A stretch of DNA of 64,000 nucleotides from Siphonodentalium dalli. Its lineage: Eukaryota > Mollusca > Scaphopoda > Gadilida > Siphonodentaliidae. The notes beneath the pieces are model-generated. The model was not told the origin of the DNA. It searched no databases and was given only the letters and a program-made list of their open reading frames with translations. A program made the translations under genes and the position numbers. The stretch covers positions 253,159,582 through 253,223,581 of the forward strand of contig CP136061.1 of assembly GCA_032622095.1 (NCBI GenBank), written 5' to 3'. Positions 25,901 through 40,900 of this stretch are shown one piece after another (the stretch's first letter is position 1; each line of letters starts with the position of its first letter).

Positions 25901-28900
25901 TATACTATAGTTGACTGTGGTTAGAATTATTTTTGGGCAATTAATCAATTCTGATAACTGAAGCGGCAGTTCAAAAATTGTTGTTGTTGTTGGAATCTGA
26001 TGGTATGGGGACCATCAAATCGGATTGAGTACCTTTAAAAAAACGCCCATGTTCTCAGGCAATTCTACTCCAAAAAGTTCTTATTTCTCAATGTTATATG
26101 AAGACATAACATAACGATTATCCCCAGCTTCCTCTCCTTTCTACATACCGCTCATGTTCCACTATTTGAAATTGACCATGTTTCAAGGCTGTTATATGAC
26201 CAACTCTGACAACTTGAACTAGAAGAAAATATTATTATATGACCGTTTTGAAAAAACAGAACGTATTATGTTATTGGTTCGTCCATCTTTCTGTCCATTC
26301 GCTTTTTTTCGTTTCTGGATGATAACTTTAGTAAGACTGAACTGAATGGAATGAAATTTGGTTTGTGGGTTTACTAGCACAAAATACAGGTCAAGTTACG
26401 AATCGAGTTCCGCCCACCAATTTTCACCAGAATTATGGCCCTTCTTGTTGGAATTTGTACTCAATTTTCATTTCCGGATGATAACTTTAGTAAGTTTGAA
26501 CTGAATGGAATGAAATTTGGTTTGTGGGTTTACTAGCACAAAATACAGGTCAAGTTACGAATCGAGTTCCGCCCACCAATTTTCACCAGAATTATGGCCC
26601 TTCTTGTTGGAATTTGTACTCAATTTTCATTTCCGGATGATAACTTTAGTAAGTTTGAACTGAATGGAATGAAATTTGGTTTGTGGGTTTACTAGCACAA
26701 AATACAGGTCAAGATCAAATTTGGATTCGGACTGCCAATATTTGACGGAGTTATGGTCCTTTTCAACTTAAAATTTGTCGATTATTTTGGTTTCCGGGTG
26801 ATAATTTTAGTTTAATTATCTAACTGATTTCAAATTTGGTACATGGATTACTCATTATGGCCCTTTGTCGAAATTACCACTGTCATATTTTGTCATGCCC
26901 TATCAATGTTCTAGTTAAGTATATAATGAATGATATTAAATACAGTATTTCAAGTCATTTCCATACTGTTACAGATCTCAGATCGGTGACAGTATGGACA
27001 GCATAATTTGCTCCATAGGAAAATCTGGAATAATACTGGTACCAGTGAAATATTCAGGGGTGTTTTGATACCTGTTACAGGTTTGGGCTCTCTCTTCAAG
27101 CCCAAATGCCCCCCAAATCACCTATTGGACATTAATTAGTCAATCTGAATTTCCCACATTTTCTTTGCAATGTTCCATAATTCAACAATATTCTGTGTAA
27201 TTGATATTATCCAGAGTTGCAATAGAGCCTTTTGTTGCATGTTTAATTGTGCATTCAAAAATATTCTTGACATCTCAAATTGTATCGGCTATCCTCAGTT
27301 GGCGATACAGGTGTCTCCAAAAATCTGTCTATTCTTCCCTGACTTATAGACCAGTTGTGTGAACCAAAACATTATATGAAAACAAAACAATATTCAGTTT
27401 AAGAAATATCTCCCATATTAGTCAACAATTTCTTTTATTTCCAAATCGGGAGAAAGTTTTTTGCATGTAACAAACAAGGACACCATTGTCGGTAGTTCAG
27501 TCATGAACGTATATTGGTATCCTACTTAACCCTTCCATGACTGGAGCTTCCTGAAATTTAGCGAAAAAGCTGTGCCAATGCATTCTCTTAAATATAATTA
27601 CAACTACATTCGATTTCATTGAAATGCGGGCATTTGTTGGTCGAGAGGCTAGTGAGTGACTTGATCTGTCAGTGCATAGATATTGCAATGGACGAGTCAC
27701 ATCTCATAGTGACACTTTAAGAAAAATGGGCGAGTCTATAGCCGTCACCCCACATGCCGTCACCAGATGACGCGAAATGGAGAATGAGAATTCCATTAGA
27801 ATCTCAGTGAAAAAACAACTCAAACTCTATGCTAGAAACATTTGAAAAAGTATTTGATGACTATATTGCATGTTTCTGTTTCTTACAGACACCATATTAT
27901 TCTTATGTCATTGCATTTGATCTGTATTCATGTTTTTTGTAATGCTCAACTGAACGCTCAAAATTTGTGCTGCGTTTTTCATTTGCCAAATTTTCGGAAA
28001 AGCGTCCATGACAACCGTGTGTAGTTACTGCGAATACAAATGATCACGAATCAGACTGATCAACAGGCTGTGTTACCCGATTACAATCCTATTGACATTT
28101 TTCTGCTTCATACAAATGGTAATGGCATTTGTCACGAGAACATTAGATGTGACCAGGGCATTTGTTTACAAATTACATCGGAACGAGAGTTTATAATTTT
28201 ACCGGTGATCGCTAACCAGTCGCTTCGGATTTGCCTCTGTGTCAGTGTGTGTTGATAATTATTGAGATGTTATGAAGTCATTTTAAATGTAAATTATAGC
28301 CAAACAAGTATTTTTTTTTATCATGGGCAGCTTATTGCTGAAAATTGAAGTTGAGATGTATCTATTTTCTGAAAGTTTGCTTGCTCGTTGCCAATTTTGG
28401 CCAATTTATTTTTGGCCCATCAACCAAATTCGGAGATCGTCCAACGGAAAATCTTATTGCAGCAATTTATTTTCTGAGATGGATTAATAGTAGATAGTTG
28501 AACATAAAGATTTATCAGTGTAATTATAAGCCATCAACGTCGTATTATGATTGATCTATGAGCATATAGAAGTCTCAGTGGCAACATACTTAGTATAATT
28601 CAGTTTAATTATACAGTATGTAGTTCGCCCACTGAGATTCGAAAAACGACATTGATGGCACCTCGCATATATAAAAGAATACATTGGCCTAACAATATTT
28701 ACCTTTACCTTGTAAGCCATATATTCTTCACAGATACACAGTTGGGAAAAGTACAATATATATGGAAACTTTTTAATGTATACATTTATTTGTTTCAGAT
28801 CTGATGTCGTCGTTCTGGCAGAAGGTTTTCCCATTTATTAAACAGCATGCTACAACACACACGCCACCCAGCTGTTTGGCAGATGTCGCTGCGGAATTCT

Positions 28901-31900
28901 TCCTCTGTTCATTTGAGCTGTAAGTCAGCTCTTGAAATATACATTTTTCTTGCTTTAGAATTGTATGAAATTATATACGGCTTTTTCCACATCATCGCCT
29001 TTTGCCTTAGCTAATTTCGAGGGCTGTGTAAGTCACTGGTTAGGCCTAACAAATAATAGTGAAGTTTCCGTTAACCTGGCCACCCCTATTCCAGACCTCT
29101 GCCCCTACTAATTTTATCAACCCTGTAAAAAATAAAAATATAAAAATCGCATTTATCAATCTCCGTTTGTAGTAGAACTGTGCTGATCAGTCATTGATCT
29201 GCATTATTTACACTGAAGTTGGTGTTTTAAGAAGGCTGTGCCCTTGTGTGCAAGGGCTGGTTGATGTCGCGATCGTTTTTTTTATTAAACATACTAACCT
29301 TCCATTCTCCCTTCCTATACCTACAGTAATGAGCTCATTGTGTCCTGTTAAATCATTTGTGCTGCAAACAATTTTCTTGATATTCTCATGAGTGCGATAA
29401 TTCAATAAAAAATTATACACAAACACAACAACTTACTGTCAATGAAACCATTTGTGATCTTTTCTACAGAAAAATGAAGGTACTGTGATTTGGCAATAGC
29501 TCCTGAGAATGGCGTAAAACTTACCAACCAATGCCTCCTTGACATCTGAATCTTTTTAACAATGAATTGCCTGATCACAAGTGTCTTTATTTTAATTACA
29601 GGAACATTAGTAGTGGACCAGTACACACATATAACAGCTTGTTTCATTACTTCTGTCTGGGGGACAATGTTCACATCAGGTTTGTACAAAATCAACACAT
29701 ATCTGATTGTAATTTAAGTTGGATATTTTCTCTGAAACATGCGTTCTGATTGGTCGATAGTTCCTAACTTTAGTTTTCTATTCACCAACATCGGCCGCTG
29801 ATCGTTTAACAAATTTTGAATGGAGCACAGCGTCATGACAACGAGCGTAAAAAATGTCATCACACAGCCAGGAGTCATGTAATCAAGTCAGATGTTTACT
29901 ATAGATACCGTTGACAGGAAGTTGTTTGGGTGCTGTTCCGAGTAAACTCATGGAACTTACCCAGAGATTTGATCACCGAAAAAGGATATCTCACTTCATG
30001 GCATGTAATGGCGATAAAAAGCTGGCTCGTAAAGAAACTTGTTTTCATGCTCGAATCTCAGAATATCCAACGAAACAGAGTATGTATATATCCGAATGAC
30101 GATTAGCGTTGGGAATCTTCAAAGGTAGAATCAACCTAGTGCTTCCTAAAAAATCTCTGGATACATTCCGTGGGTTTACTCGGTACAGCGCCCTTTCAAA
30201 TGTATCTTTAGTAAACATCTGTGAGTGGTTGACTCGATTAAGAGACTCCTGGCTGAGAGCTTTCCGATGAATGGCAACAAGCCATATATCCGACTAAATC
30301 CTGAAATATTACCCATAATTCTGCTGTGGTTAAGGAGTCGATTATTTAGGGCATTACTGTATTTGTTTGTTGAACCATTCTCCTGTAATGTGTTCTAAGT
30401 GTGATAACTCCCAACAAATCCGCTTTTTATCAAATTTGGACTCATGAATATCTTGTTTCATTACAGCATTTGCTGTCGATTTGCAAGCCAGGTTCTGTCT
30501 AATAACGACGTATTTGATGCAATCACGGGTAAATCTAGTTATGAGACACAGCTGATTAGAGTGTGGTTTCGATGTGTTGCACTCACTCCACACTCCTCCA
30601 AACATCTTCATGCATTGACCAGGTATGTACATTTATTGCACCAACATTGGGCAAAATTCCAATGTAGCAATCATGAGGCTAGCTATAAACTATTTTTCCC
30701 CAAAATACTTCAGATATATTTATATAGTTCAGGAATTAATTGTATTTTTATCGACATATTGTGGATTTTTTTCATGAATTAAAACTAACCAGTTTAATAG
30801 TATCCAAACAGTATTCCCATTGGAACGCAGTCCTTCCCATTAGATGGGAGCGATTGCTCTCGCACCCGTATGCACTCGTAATTTTCAATTCAAGGGTGCT
30901 AAAATTTGCACTCGTCCCTTTTCTCAAAATACTTATGGAGACTGTAATTGTTGATTCAATATTGAACTATTTTAAGGTTTATTTAGATCCTTTACCATCT
31001 CAGTTCAATTATGCCATATTAAAGTGCAACAGGACATAGGTCTATTCCACAATGACATTTTGTTTGAGAAAAACCCAACTTACAATTATATTATGGGTGC
31101 AATATTACACCCGTCTTCTGAACTACGGGAGCAAATAAATGCTCTCGCTGTGTTTTCCTCGTGGGAAGGACTATGGAAGAATATAGCAGTCAACCTGAGT
31201 AAACTAAGATTATCAAAAATTCCAACCACATCAACTACCATTTCAAAGAACACAACGCTTGAACTACACACAAATGTAAATATTTACTAATTTATTCAGG
31301 ATGCGTTATTAGGTCTATAAATTACGGCAATGATTGCGCCAATAATAGTCACTGTGTAAATCGTTTATAACAATGACGCTGTTTTATGACAATTTGGATA
31401 TCAAATTTATGAAAGTCATTTTGGCATGATTATTTGTTATTCTGTTCGGAACACCTCAGCAGAGTGTATCACACCAGTTTAAACCCAGAAATAGCCGATG
31501 CAGAGGTGGAATGCTTCATTAACCCAGAAATAGCCGATGCAGAGGTGGAATGCTTCATTAACCCAGAAATAACCGATGCAGAGGTGGATTCTTTGTTGGC
31601 ATGTGGCCAAAAATAGAAAAAAATTAGAGTGATGTGAAACACTCCTGATGGTGATCAAATAGAAATGGAGAATACTCTTTATGAAAGTATTTATTGTTAA
31701 GAATATTAATCCAAATGTACAACACACATTGTCATTCTTATATATTAATTAAATGCAATGAGTCTTGATGGTGAAATCAATTGTGTTAGTTTACCACTCA
31801 TTGTTGCATCCCGAATCGAGATGTAAATTTTTACAATTGAGCGTAGTTAGACGATGTTTTCTATGGAGTGGTATGGTGTCCACTGTCGATTTCTTTGAGA

Positions 31901-34900
31901 TTTTCGCCGATGTTAGTATAACAAGTCCATAATATGTCTTTAAACACTGTGCACTCGCAAACTTTTGAATCTTTTTTAGCATTAGAAGCGGGAAATTTAA
32001 TTTGCATATTCTCTTCCTGCTTCCTCTAGGATTATGCTTGGAGTTCCCGTGATAATAGAAATCTACAGTAAAGCTGGAATAGATGTGCCGCCAGAACTCA
32101 CAGACAAAGCACCACTGTTATTCCTCAAGGCTCTCTCCCATATGTATGCTAATACTACTGTGAGTATGAGGCCTCAAAATATGGTGCTGAATATTCACAG
32201 AATGAGGTCCCCAGCAGGCGGTACTTGGCCGTTTCAACGGTACCGGTTCTGATACTCAGTACCGACGGTTCTCGGTACTCGCCAAAAACAGTAAATATAT
32301 CAGTATAGATCAATTCAAATTGAAGGAACTTTGCTCTTTTAAGTGTGCCGCAACTGCCGCTTGCATTATGGTATGCTACTGTGTCCACGGATCAAACACG
32401 CGGCGGCGGATGCCGAGTCTTGGAGCTGTTATCATTTTATTCAACAATGTATACATGTGTCATTGACTCAATATGTGTTACATTATAACTTACATATGAG
32501 GATTGCAGCCTTGCAGGTACATAAAATTTATTTCAGTTTAAATTGTCATTCACCATATATATATACCCATCTTTCCGATGTATGTATTTGAGCGCCTGAA
32601 GCCCTAAACATAAAAGTTCTAACACCTATCAGGCTGCCTAAATTATGGCACATTTTAGGTGATTTTTGTGGGTGATAAATCCAACTATTTCACACTATAC
32701 TAATGCATGTATGTGTGGCTGCTGTGGCATACGTGCATTAAGATAGTCTGACATGGTTGTATTTGTCATCCACAACAATCACCAAAAACTGGCACAAAGT
32801 GCCATACATTACCAGTAATTACCACATTAGAATATACTCTTTAAATGTGTGATACGTAGTGGAATAAACAATACAACATCAGTACTGGTACCGCGGTTCC
32901 AACGCAGTACCGGTACCGGTACCGACTACCTTGGTACCGGCGGTACTTTGACAAGCCTGGTCCCCAGAGGGTGAATTTAGTGATGCTATCCCACACAACA
33001 TGCTGGATTCATTAAATTCACCCTCTGGGGGCCTCATTCCACATGGCCTCATCTGTTTTGAGAGACTTAGACACAGATTTAAGTTTCCGGATGGTCAAGT
33101 TGGTGATGTGCATCTATTGGACACTTTGATTATGTATTGTGTCATCTGCCAATTTGAGGATATAGAGAAACTAAACAGAAAAAGAAACTTTCTAAAGAAA
33201 CTAAAATCTTGTTAATTTTATAATAAAGATACTCTCCAGATAAGATGAGGCCTAATCAGAATGAGGTGCCCAGAGGGTGAATTTAGTGATGCTAGCTCGC
33301 TGTGCCAAAATAAATGCTTTACAATTGGTCACAACCACTGATGTTTGAGTATAAGCCGTAGATACATGCATGAGTATATCTCGCTGTTGCTACAACCATT
33401 CACTGACGTTTGAGTATATGCCGTAGATACATGCATGAGTATATCTCGCTGTTGCTACAACCATTCACTGACGTTTGAGTATATGCCGTAGATACATGCA
33501 TGAGTATATCTCGCTGTTGCTACAACCATTCACTGATGTTTGAGTATATGCCGTAGATACATGCATGAGTATATCTCGCTGTTGTTACAACCATTCACTG
33601 ATGTTTTAGTATATGCCGTAGATACATGCATGAGTATATCTTGGCATTGTTACAACCATTCACTGATGTTTGAGTATATGCCGTGGATACCAACGTGAAT
33701 ATATCTCGCTGTCGTTACAACCATTCAGTGATGTTTGATTATATGCCTTGGATAAACATATGAGCTTCGGACATCTCACTGCTGTGCTACAACCATTCAG
33801 TTATGTTGATTACATGCCTTGGATACTTCATGTGTGTATTGCTTGTGTATATGATGTGGATACACGCTTGAGTATAATACACAAGCTTCGTACATCTCGC
33901 CGTTTGTTACCACCGTTCATTGCTCTTTGAGTATATTTTGCAGTGGATACACGCGTTAGTATATCTTGCCGCTATTCCAACGATTCAGTGATGTTTGATT
34001 TCTATAATTCTTACGATGATTCACTGATGTTTTATTTCTATTAATTTGTTACAACCATTCACTGATGTTTGCTTTCTATAATTTGTTACCCTGATTCAGT
34101 CATGTTTGAATTCTATAATTCTTACGACGATTCAGTGATGTTTGATTTCTATAATTATTTACGATGATTCAGTGATCTTTGGGTTCTATAATTCTTACGA
34201 CGATTCAGTGATGTTTGATTTCTATAATTCTTAACGATGATTCAGTGATGTTTGATTTCTGTAATTCTTAAGACGATTCACCGATGTTTGATTTCTATAA
34301 TACTTTCGACAATTCACTGATGTTTGATTTCTACAGGCTTGGAAAGAGAAAATTGAGTTGAAGAATAAAGTGATAGAATACTTCGCTCTCCTGCCGAAGC
34401 ATGTTTCGCCTATAATGAAGTCAATGAGTCCAGCAGAATCGCTCAAATCAACATACACAACCATTGGCTACATCATCAAGACATGTGCAACCATACTGTT
34501 CTCAGAGGTAAACTCAAATCAACATACACAACCGACACTCAAATCAATATAGACAACCCTCACTCAAATCAACATACACAACCCTCATTCAAATCAACAT
34601 ACACAACCCTCATTCAAATCAATATACACATTCGTCGGCTACATCATCAAGACATGTGCAACAATACTCTTCTCAGATGTAACTTAGGATCACTTTTAAC
34701 CTGAAATGAATGTTCATTAATTTATAAAAACAATTTATTAAAATTGTCCATTTTCTGCTTTTTGGGATTTTCATATAGTACAGTCAAACTTTTTCAAAAA
34801 GGTAACTCTATTTAAACCTTTTCTTTACTAAATACTCATACAGGAGTAATTCCATTATGCAGGCCTGGGAATCTCAAGGCGGGCTAGCGGGCTGCCCGCC

Positions 34901-37900
34901 TGCAGCCCGCCTAGAATTTTCCAAGGCGGGCTTTTAATAGCCCGCCTCGACGTCCCGATAGATTAAATATGCTTTGATTGCAAATATGACATTGTGTCAA
35001 GTTGAAATGCTCTATCGAGAGTGATGACGTCGGCCACGTGCCAGAATGCACGATGTGTTAAATTATTGGCAAGCTGCCAAACTGTGTCGGGATATTCTTT
35101 GATACCGGCGGCAGCGGCTCCTTTGAAGTACCCGCGGTCAGATTTCTTTCCGCATTGCGTCATTCTGGGACATGTCATTTTCTGCGAGTCAGCGCTAATT
35201 CTGTTTATTAGACAGTTAGTTTTATAACGGTCACACAGTCAGGGGGAAAGTATCATAGATATGTCCGTAGAGAAGTACCTTTCATCAAAGAGGAAATCTA
35301 AAATGACTGATAGTGACTTTGATGAAATGGGCTATAGTATTCATTCGCGGGCACGTGGTCATTACTGGCGTGCCCGTAAGAAACAAAAGTTACTAGTATC
35401 AGCCAATTCATCCGTGTCTGCTGCGACCAGCAATGCCAGTTCCAGTTCTTCAGACAGTGATAGTGACGCTGATAGTGTAAGTGACTGGCATATGGACAGT
35501 GATACCGAGGATTATTCCAGCTCAGACGCTGATGATTCACAACTTGAGCCAATTGACCCTGTTTCGTGTTAACATTGTGCCATTTGTCACAAATTGTGGA
35601 GTGATTTTCAACATGTCTATATAGTAGAGGCTCTTATGTACTCCCGTGTGCACTTTGTGAAGAAATATAGCGACTATGCCAATGACGTTGCTTAATATCT
35701 CAGGCACCAGAAAACAAATGTTAGACACCTTGGGGTCGCGACCGGGTGGATTTATGACGTCATCAAGATGGCCGCCATACACAATTTCACAGTATGCACT
35801 GAGTCAGTTTGATTAATATCTACTTGTAAATTTATTATAGAAATTTGATTATCTCACCACTGACGTGAAACTAATACCCCATACTTCCATTTGACAGAAA
35901 AAGTGGCCACCATAAACCAAGATGGCTGCCAAAATGGCGACCGAAATTCGGAAATTTGATGATTTTTAACACTTTCCTCTTGAATCATTAACCGATGTTT
36001 GAAATTTGTAATGAATAAAGACCTAAATTTGAATAAATTCTAGTATCCAACCATTTCTACAACATAATATGTCATATTTCGGATCTCATTCCTGTCAGCT
36101 ATCTTTAAAATGTGAATTCAAAAATGTGCTATGAAAGTTAACCAAAATTCAATTATGTGATTCTAGCCAAGAGTTGAACAGAAAATAACTGAATTTGATG
36201 AAGATAATGTAAAAATGTTTTAAATAAGTGAATTGCCATATAGTTACACTGAAAATAGTGCATTTTCGTTTAAGATGGCGGCCAAGATGGCTGCCACAAT
36301 GGAGAAATCACCATAATCTGTCCAATTTGTATTGATATCACTCGTGTGTTGGGGAAAAGTAAATATATGTGAATATGTGCTACTTTTTCGCGGACATCCA
36401 TCGACTTATGGAATGATTTGTAAATTTGGTGAACCATATAGCTGCTTATACCCGAGAATTCAACAGAATTATACCACGGAAATTAAGTCAAATCATCTTC
36501 ATGGCAGCCACACAAAATTGCAGAATGGGCACTGCGTGAGGAAGAAAATTTAACACAGAAAATGAAAAATATTTCTACAGCAATGATAAAATTGCACCAA
36601 GCTTCCTTTTGAAAGAACAAGATTGATAAAAAACAAGATGGCTGTCAAAATGGCGACCGAAATATAGAAATGTGTTGAATTGTTACACATGCCCCTTACA
36701 TCATTTTCGATTATTTGTAAACTGTGGCGAGTAGGACTTGTCTTTGTTTTTATCAGTCATGACACCAAGTACTTTGGAAAACATATTATGCTGTAATTTG
36801 TGTCTAATTGTTGTCCATACTCCGAAAAATGCAAATTAAATAATGCGCTATGTAATTTCACAAATAAACTTGCTTCTCGAAGTTCTAGATTAACATTGGA
36901 CAGAAATAGGCATAATAAAATAAACAAAAGTGTACACAGTTTTAAATATCGTTAGTGTCATTCAATTACACTCGACATTGATCTATTTGACCCAAGATGG
37001 TCGCCAGAATGGCCGCCAAAACTCACAGTTATAAAATGTGACAAATGTTTATAATCTCAAACGGCATTTAGCAAAGGAGTTGGATATATTCGCCCAATCT
37101 AAATTAGATACTATCATGTTAAGGTATATTGTGACTATGTTTGACCAAACATAGTTTGTTTATAATCGAGAATATATCAGAATAAACTCTTAGAAACCTA
37201 ACATGAAATTGCCCAATATAATTTGAACGATCCTGCCCTTTTCCTGGGAAGGAAGTCAAACCGGATATGTGCTGACTGTATTATTATAAGAGCATAACGA
37301 GCACTCGAACGCAAAAGAATCCCTGCAGTCATAATACAGGCAGAAATCAAACTTTATAGCTATATTATTTCGTTTCGGGCAGATCTGCTTTATTTGTTGC
37401 CTATTCTTGATGAATTGTTGACCACGTTGATTTGCCCGGCCACAAAAATTTAGAAGATTCAGGAAAAATATAACACCTTGACCAGGCTTCGATTCTGTAA
37501 AATGCAGGAGTGTGGTTGGTCACTCGCCTAACCTGAAACCCAGGCGTGTGATTTTGGTGGATATTTCGGGGGTATAAAATGACAAACGAAGACTCAAAAT
37601 TAAATCAATTTTATCACCATTGTGATTCATCTTGTACACATGTATTCTCCACATTGAAGTAATTAAAACTCCATTCTCGAATTGCGTCGTAATGCTTCCG
37701 TTGGATGTAAGTTGTTATGAAATGCGGTCAGAGACCATGTAACCACGTGAGAGTTTCCTGTTGTGTGAACTCTATCGATATTTAAAAAAATAATGTTTGA
37801 TTGCCCCGAACTCAAGTTTCAATTTCTATTCATCTTCACCGCCCATCGGGGCGGCTTCATTTAGAACGCAACACAATCATGGTACCAAAATTACGTTGCA

Positions 37901-40900
37901 TTGGTGTGGGGTGCACGGTGGGATTAATTTAAATATGTCATGTTGGTAACAATATCTAGCCGAGAATTACTCAGACCTACATACGAATGCGACGACATCG
38001 CTAAACGCACCTGACTATAATAATGTTCTAGCGCATGCGCAAAACTTAAAACAATTACTTCCGTCGTATACGGCATGTCTGTCAGTCTTCTCCAGCAAAC
38101 AAGGTTGATCGTTATTATAAACCCTTTTTCAATCGTGCGCCTAATATCGCCGAGGAGTGTGATTAATTACTCGCCAAGATTTAATTTCAGGCGTGCTATG
38201 GTGCGCGAGCGCGATCGCACACCTGATAATCAAAGGCCTGCCTTGACTTCATCGAAGTCACATTGCTATCATACTGCCACCGGGAAATATAATTGCTCAA
38301 CTTAGAAATACACAGGCATTACATGTTAGTGCAAACATTATTTTGTATCTAATTATGAAACAGTTGTGTCTAATAAGATACAATAAGGGGAGATTGCATT
38401 GTTCAGTTTCTTGTTTTTGGCATATATGTGTTTCATCACCCGAAATTTGTTTGAATAGTTGAGACATTGTCACACTTCCCAAGACGTGAGTCAGCACATG
38501 TACCACTCTTGTTATTTCGTCCAATAGATGGTCACTTTGATGGTAGTCTATCTACAACCAACTCCAGCAACTACAGTTGAATTACAAACTCATCTCGCAT
38601 GCTAACAGAGCTCACCACAAAACTCTCCGACTGCATATCAGAGACTCCATATAGAATGTTTGCTTCGGTTGTGGAATGGAGAGTCCATAATACAGATTTA
38701 TTAAATAAATGTCAATACGGCCGGTGACCTCATAGCAGATACATTGCATGTTCACTTCGATGTAGTCTAACATATGTCAAAACATCAGTATAGGGCAAAA
38801 ATAGCCTAAGGTTTGTCATTCTCCATGTCGAGTCCAGCAAGTGACAATAACGGCTCCTCAACTTCTTCCTGGTTGTCAACGAAAAAATATCGTGAAATCA
38901 AAATGCCTATGCCTAGTGCCTGGATATTTAGTGATGAAATATCTCATCGAAACACCAGAAGCTCATCTTTGGTCCATGCCATATGATGTTGCATCGAATT
39001 AATGAATACAGTGACAGTCATCAAGATCATTTAATGGAACGTTTATTAAGATTTCTTGCAAAACATCCACATGGGGACATTCATTAGCATTATACATCAA
39101 CTGTTAGTTCACAGAAAGTAAAGATCTTCGAATCACAGAAACCCCGCAATCTCGAACGAAATCCTTTAATTGTCCATCGAACAAATGTAGTTTGTAGAAT
39201 TTGCTGGCAAACCGTACAACCATAATAGTCGGATCCACAAGTAGCCAATAACAAGCTTGGAATATAGATACTGCGCAAAATTTTGAAGTAATAGATAACA
39301 ATGTTATGCTTGAATTGAGAGAATATTGTGGATTGTTAGCTATTTGAAGAGTCCATAACTGAAATTTACTTCAACTATTGCTCAGGAAGGTATAAGATTA
39401 CAACGTTTAACGACCTGAGTTTTCTGCAGACCTGATTTCATTGTAATGGGATATCGAATGTTCCTGTATAAAACATCTGGAAAGAATACTACAAACTTTC
39501 CACCCAATAATAATACAGGTACCTCAACATGTTGGTAAGTTGAGTTGCCTCTACAGCCAAGTCGAACTGTGCATTTGTACGAGAAATTATTATCAATTTT
39601 ATCTGGAACATTGCCGATAGCCGATACTATTACAGAAATGCAGGCATTTAAAGAAAATTTGGTGTGAATATGTTTCTTGTATGGCATTTTGATGAGACCG
39701 CATAACGCAGGCATGAAAGAACTTCGATAACACATGTGACAAATATGACATAAGTGCATAAGTTCTCCACCGGAAGATGGGGATCATTACACGGAACGAA
39801 CTTGCAGTATATGCGATGTCCAGAAAACTATCTATGTGGAACTCAAATACACATGTATACCAATTGAACTCATTATATGAGGCTATCTTCCTATCCTAGC
39901 TTGATCAAAATCAGCCACGCTTTCGCAAATATTGGGTGTGGAGTCAGTGAGTTGACTTATGAGCTGTCCAGAGCTCCACAGCAGTTTCTGTTTTGGTACG
40001 AACCTGAACATAATTTATCTCTAGTCGCTCTGTATCGCATGTAATAAGCAGAGGTCTGGTAGAAATCCACCAATGCGATTCTTCTTCGCAGACACATAGA
40101 GCTCACATCTGAACGCTCTCGTTTGGTGGTCTGCGACAAAGCAATTAATGTCATATAATCCCCTGATGCACACACAATATGAACTAGATGTTATTCAAGG
40201 ATGAGCAATTGTAAATTTTCTCAGTTTCACAAAAGTATACCCTGTGTTTTCGTACGAGTATATTAATAAGAACGAATCACACAAATATTAGCTCCTATTC
40301 TTATATTTGGACTTAGTGTACACTAATTATTAAGCTTGTTAACATGGAAGATGTCTGTAATGTCAACGCATTATATGCTGCTACTGTTTTTGGGTACTGC
40401 ATTGTGTGATGTCCATTCAATTAATTTCCGTGAGCAGCTGAATTTCGGTAGAATTGACTTAGTATGATGGCATTACATGAGCAATACAGGAGTCAAGTAA
40501 AAAATTCTTAGCCAAACCCCATAATGGGGGCAATATCAAGGGGAAGTAATTAAAGTATTACTCAATACCGACATCCTTATTGTTGAGGTAGGGATTTTTC
40601 TCCAGTCGAGTCACCCAATCAGGACATTTCCGATGTACATGTAATGATGGATGTAATCAGCATATATTCGGATTTGGATATTTTCAAATAGGTCAACATC
40701 AGATTAATTTATCTACTTTTTATGGTTTCTGTTTCCATTCTCATGAAATCTCGGATATAAGCAGCTACTGTTCGCAAAATATACATATTGTATCAGCACT
40801 CCTGACACTTTTGTCAAGAGGGGAACAAATGTGTTTACCAGTAGTCACTGAAACCGACATTAGGAGCGTTATCAATGAAAACTAGCAAATTTGGATGATT

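Noticed and set aside
13766-40330. Shared palindrome TTAGTGTACACTAA at 13766 and 40313
   Set aside because: The flanks do not align convincingly, so it may be chance.
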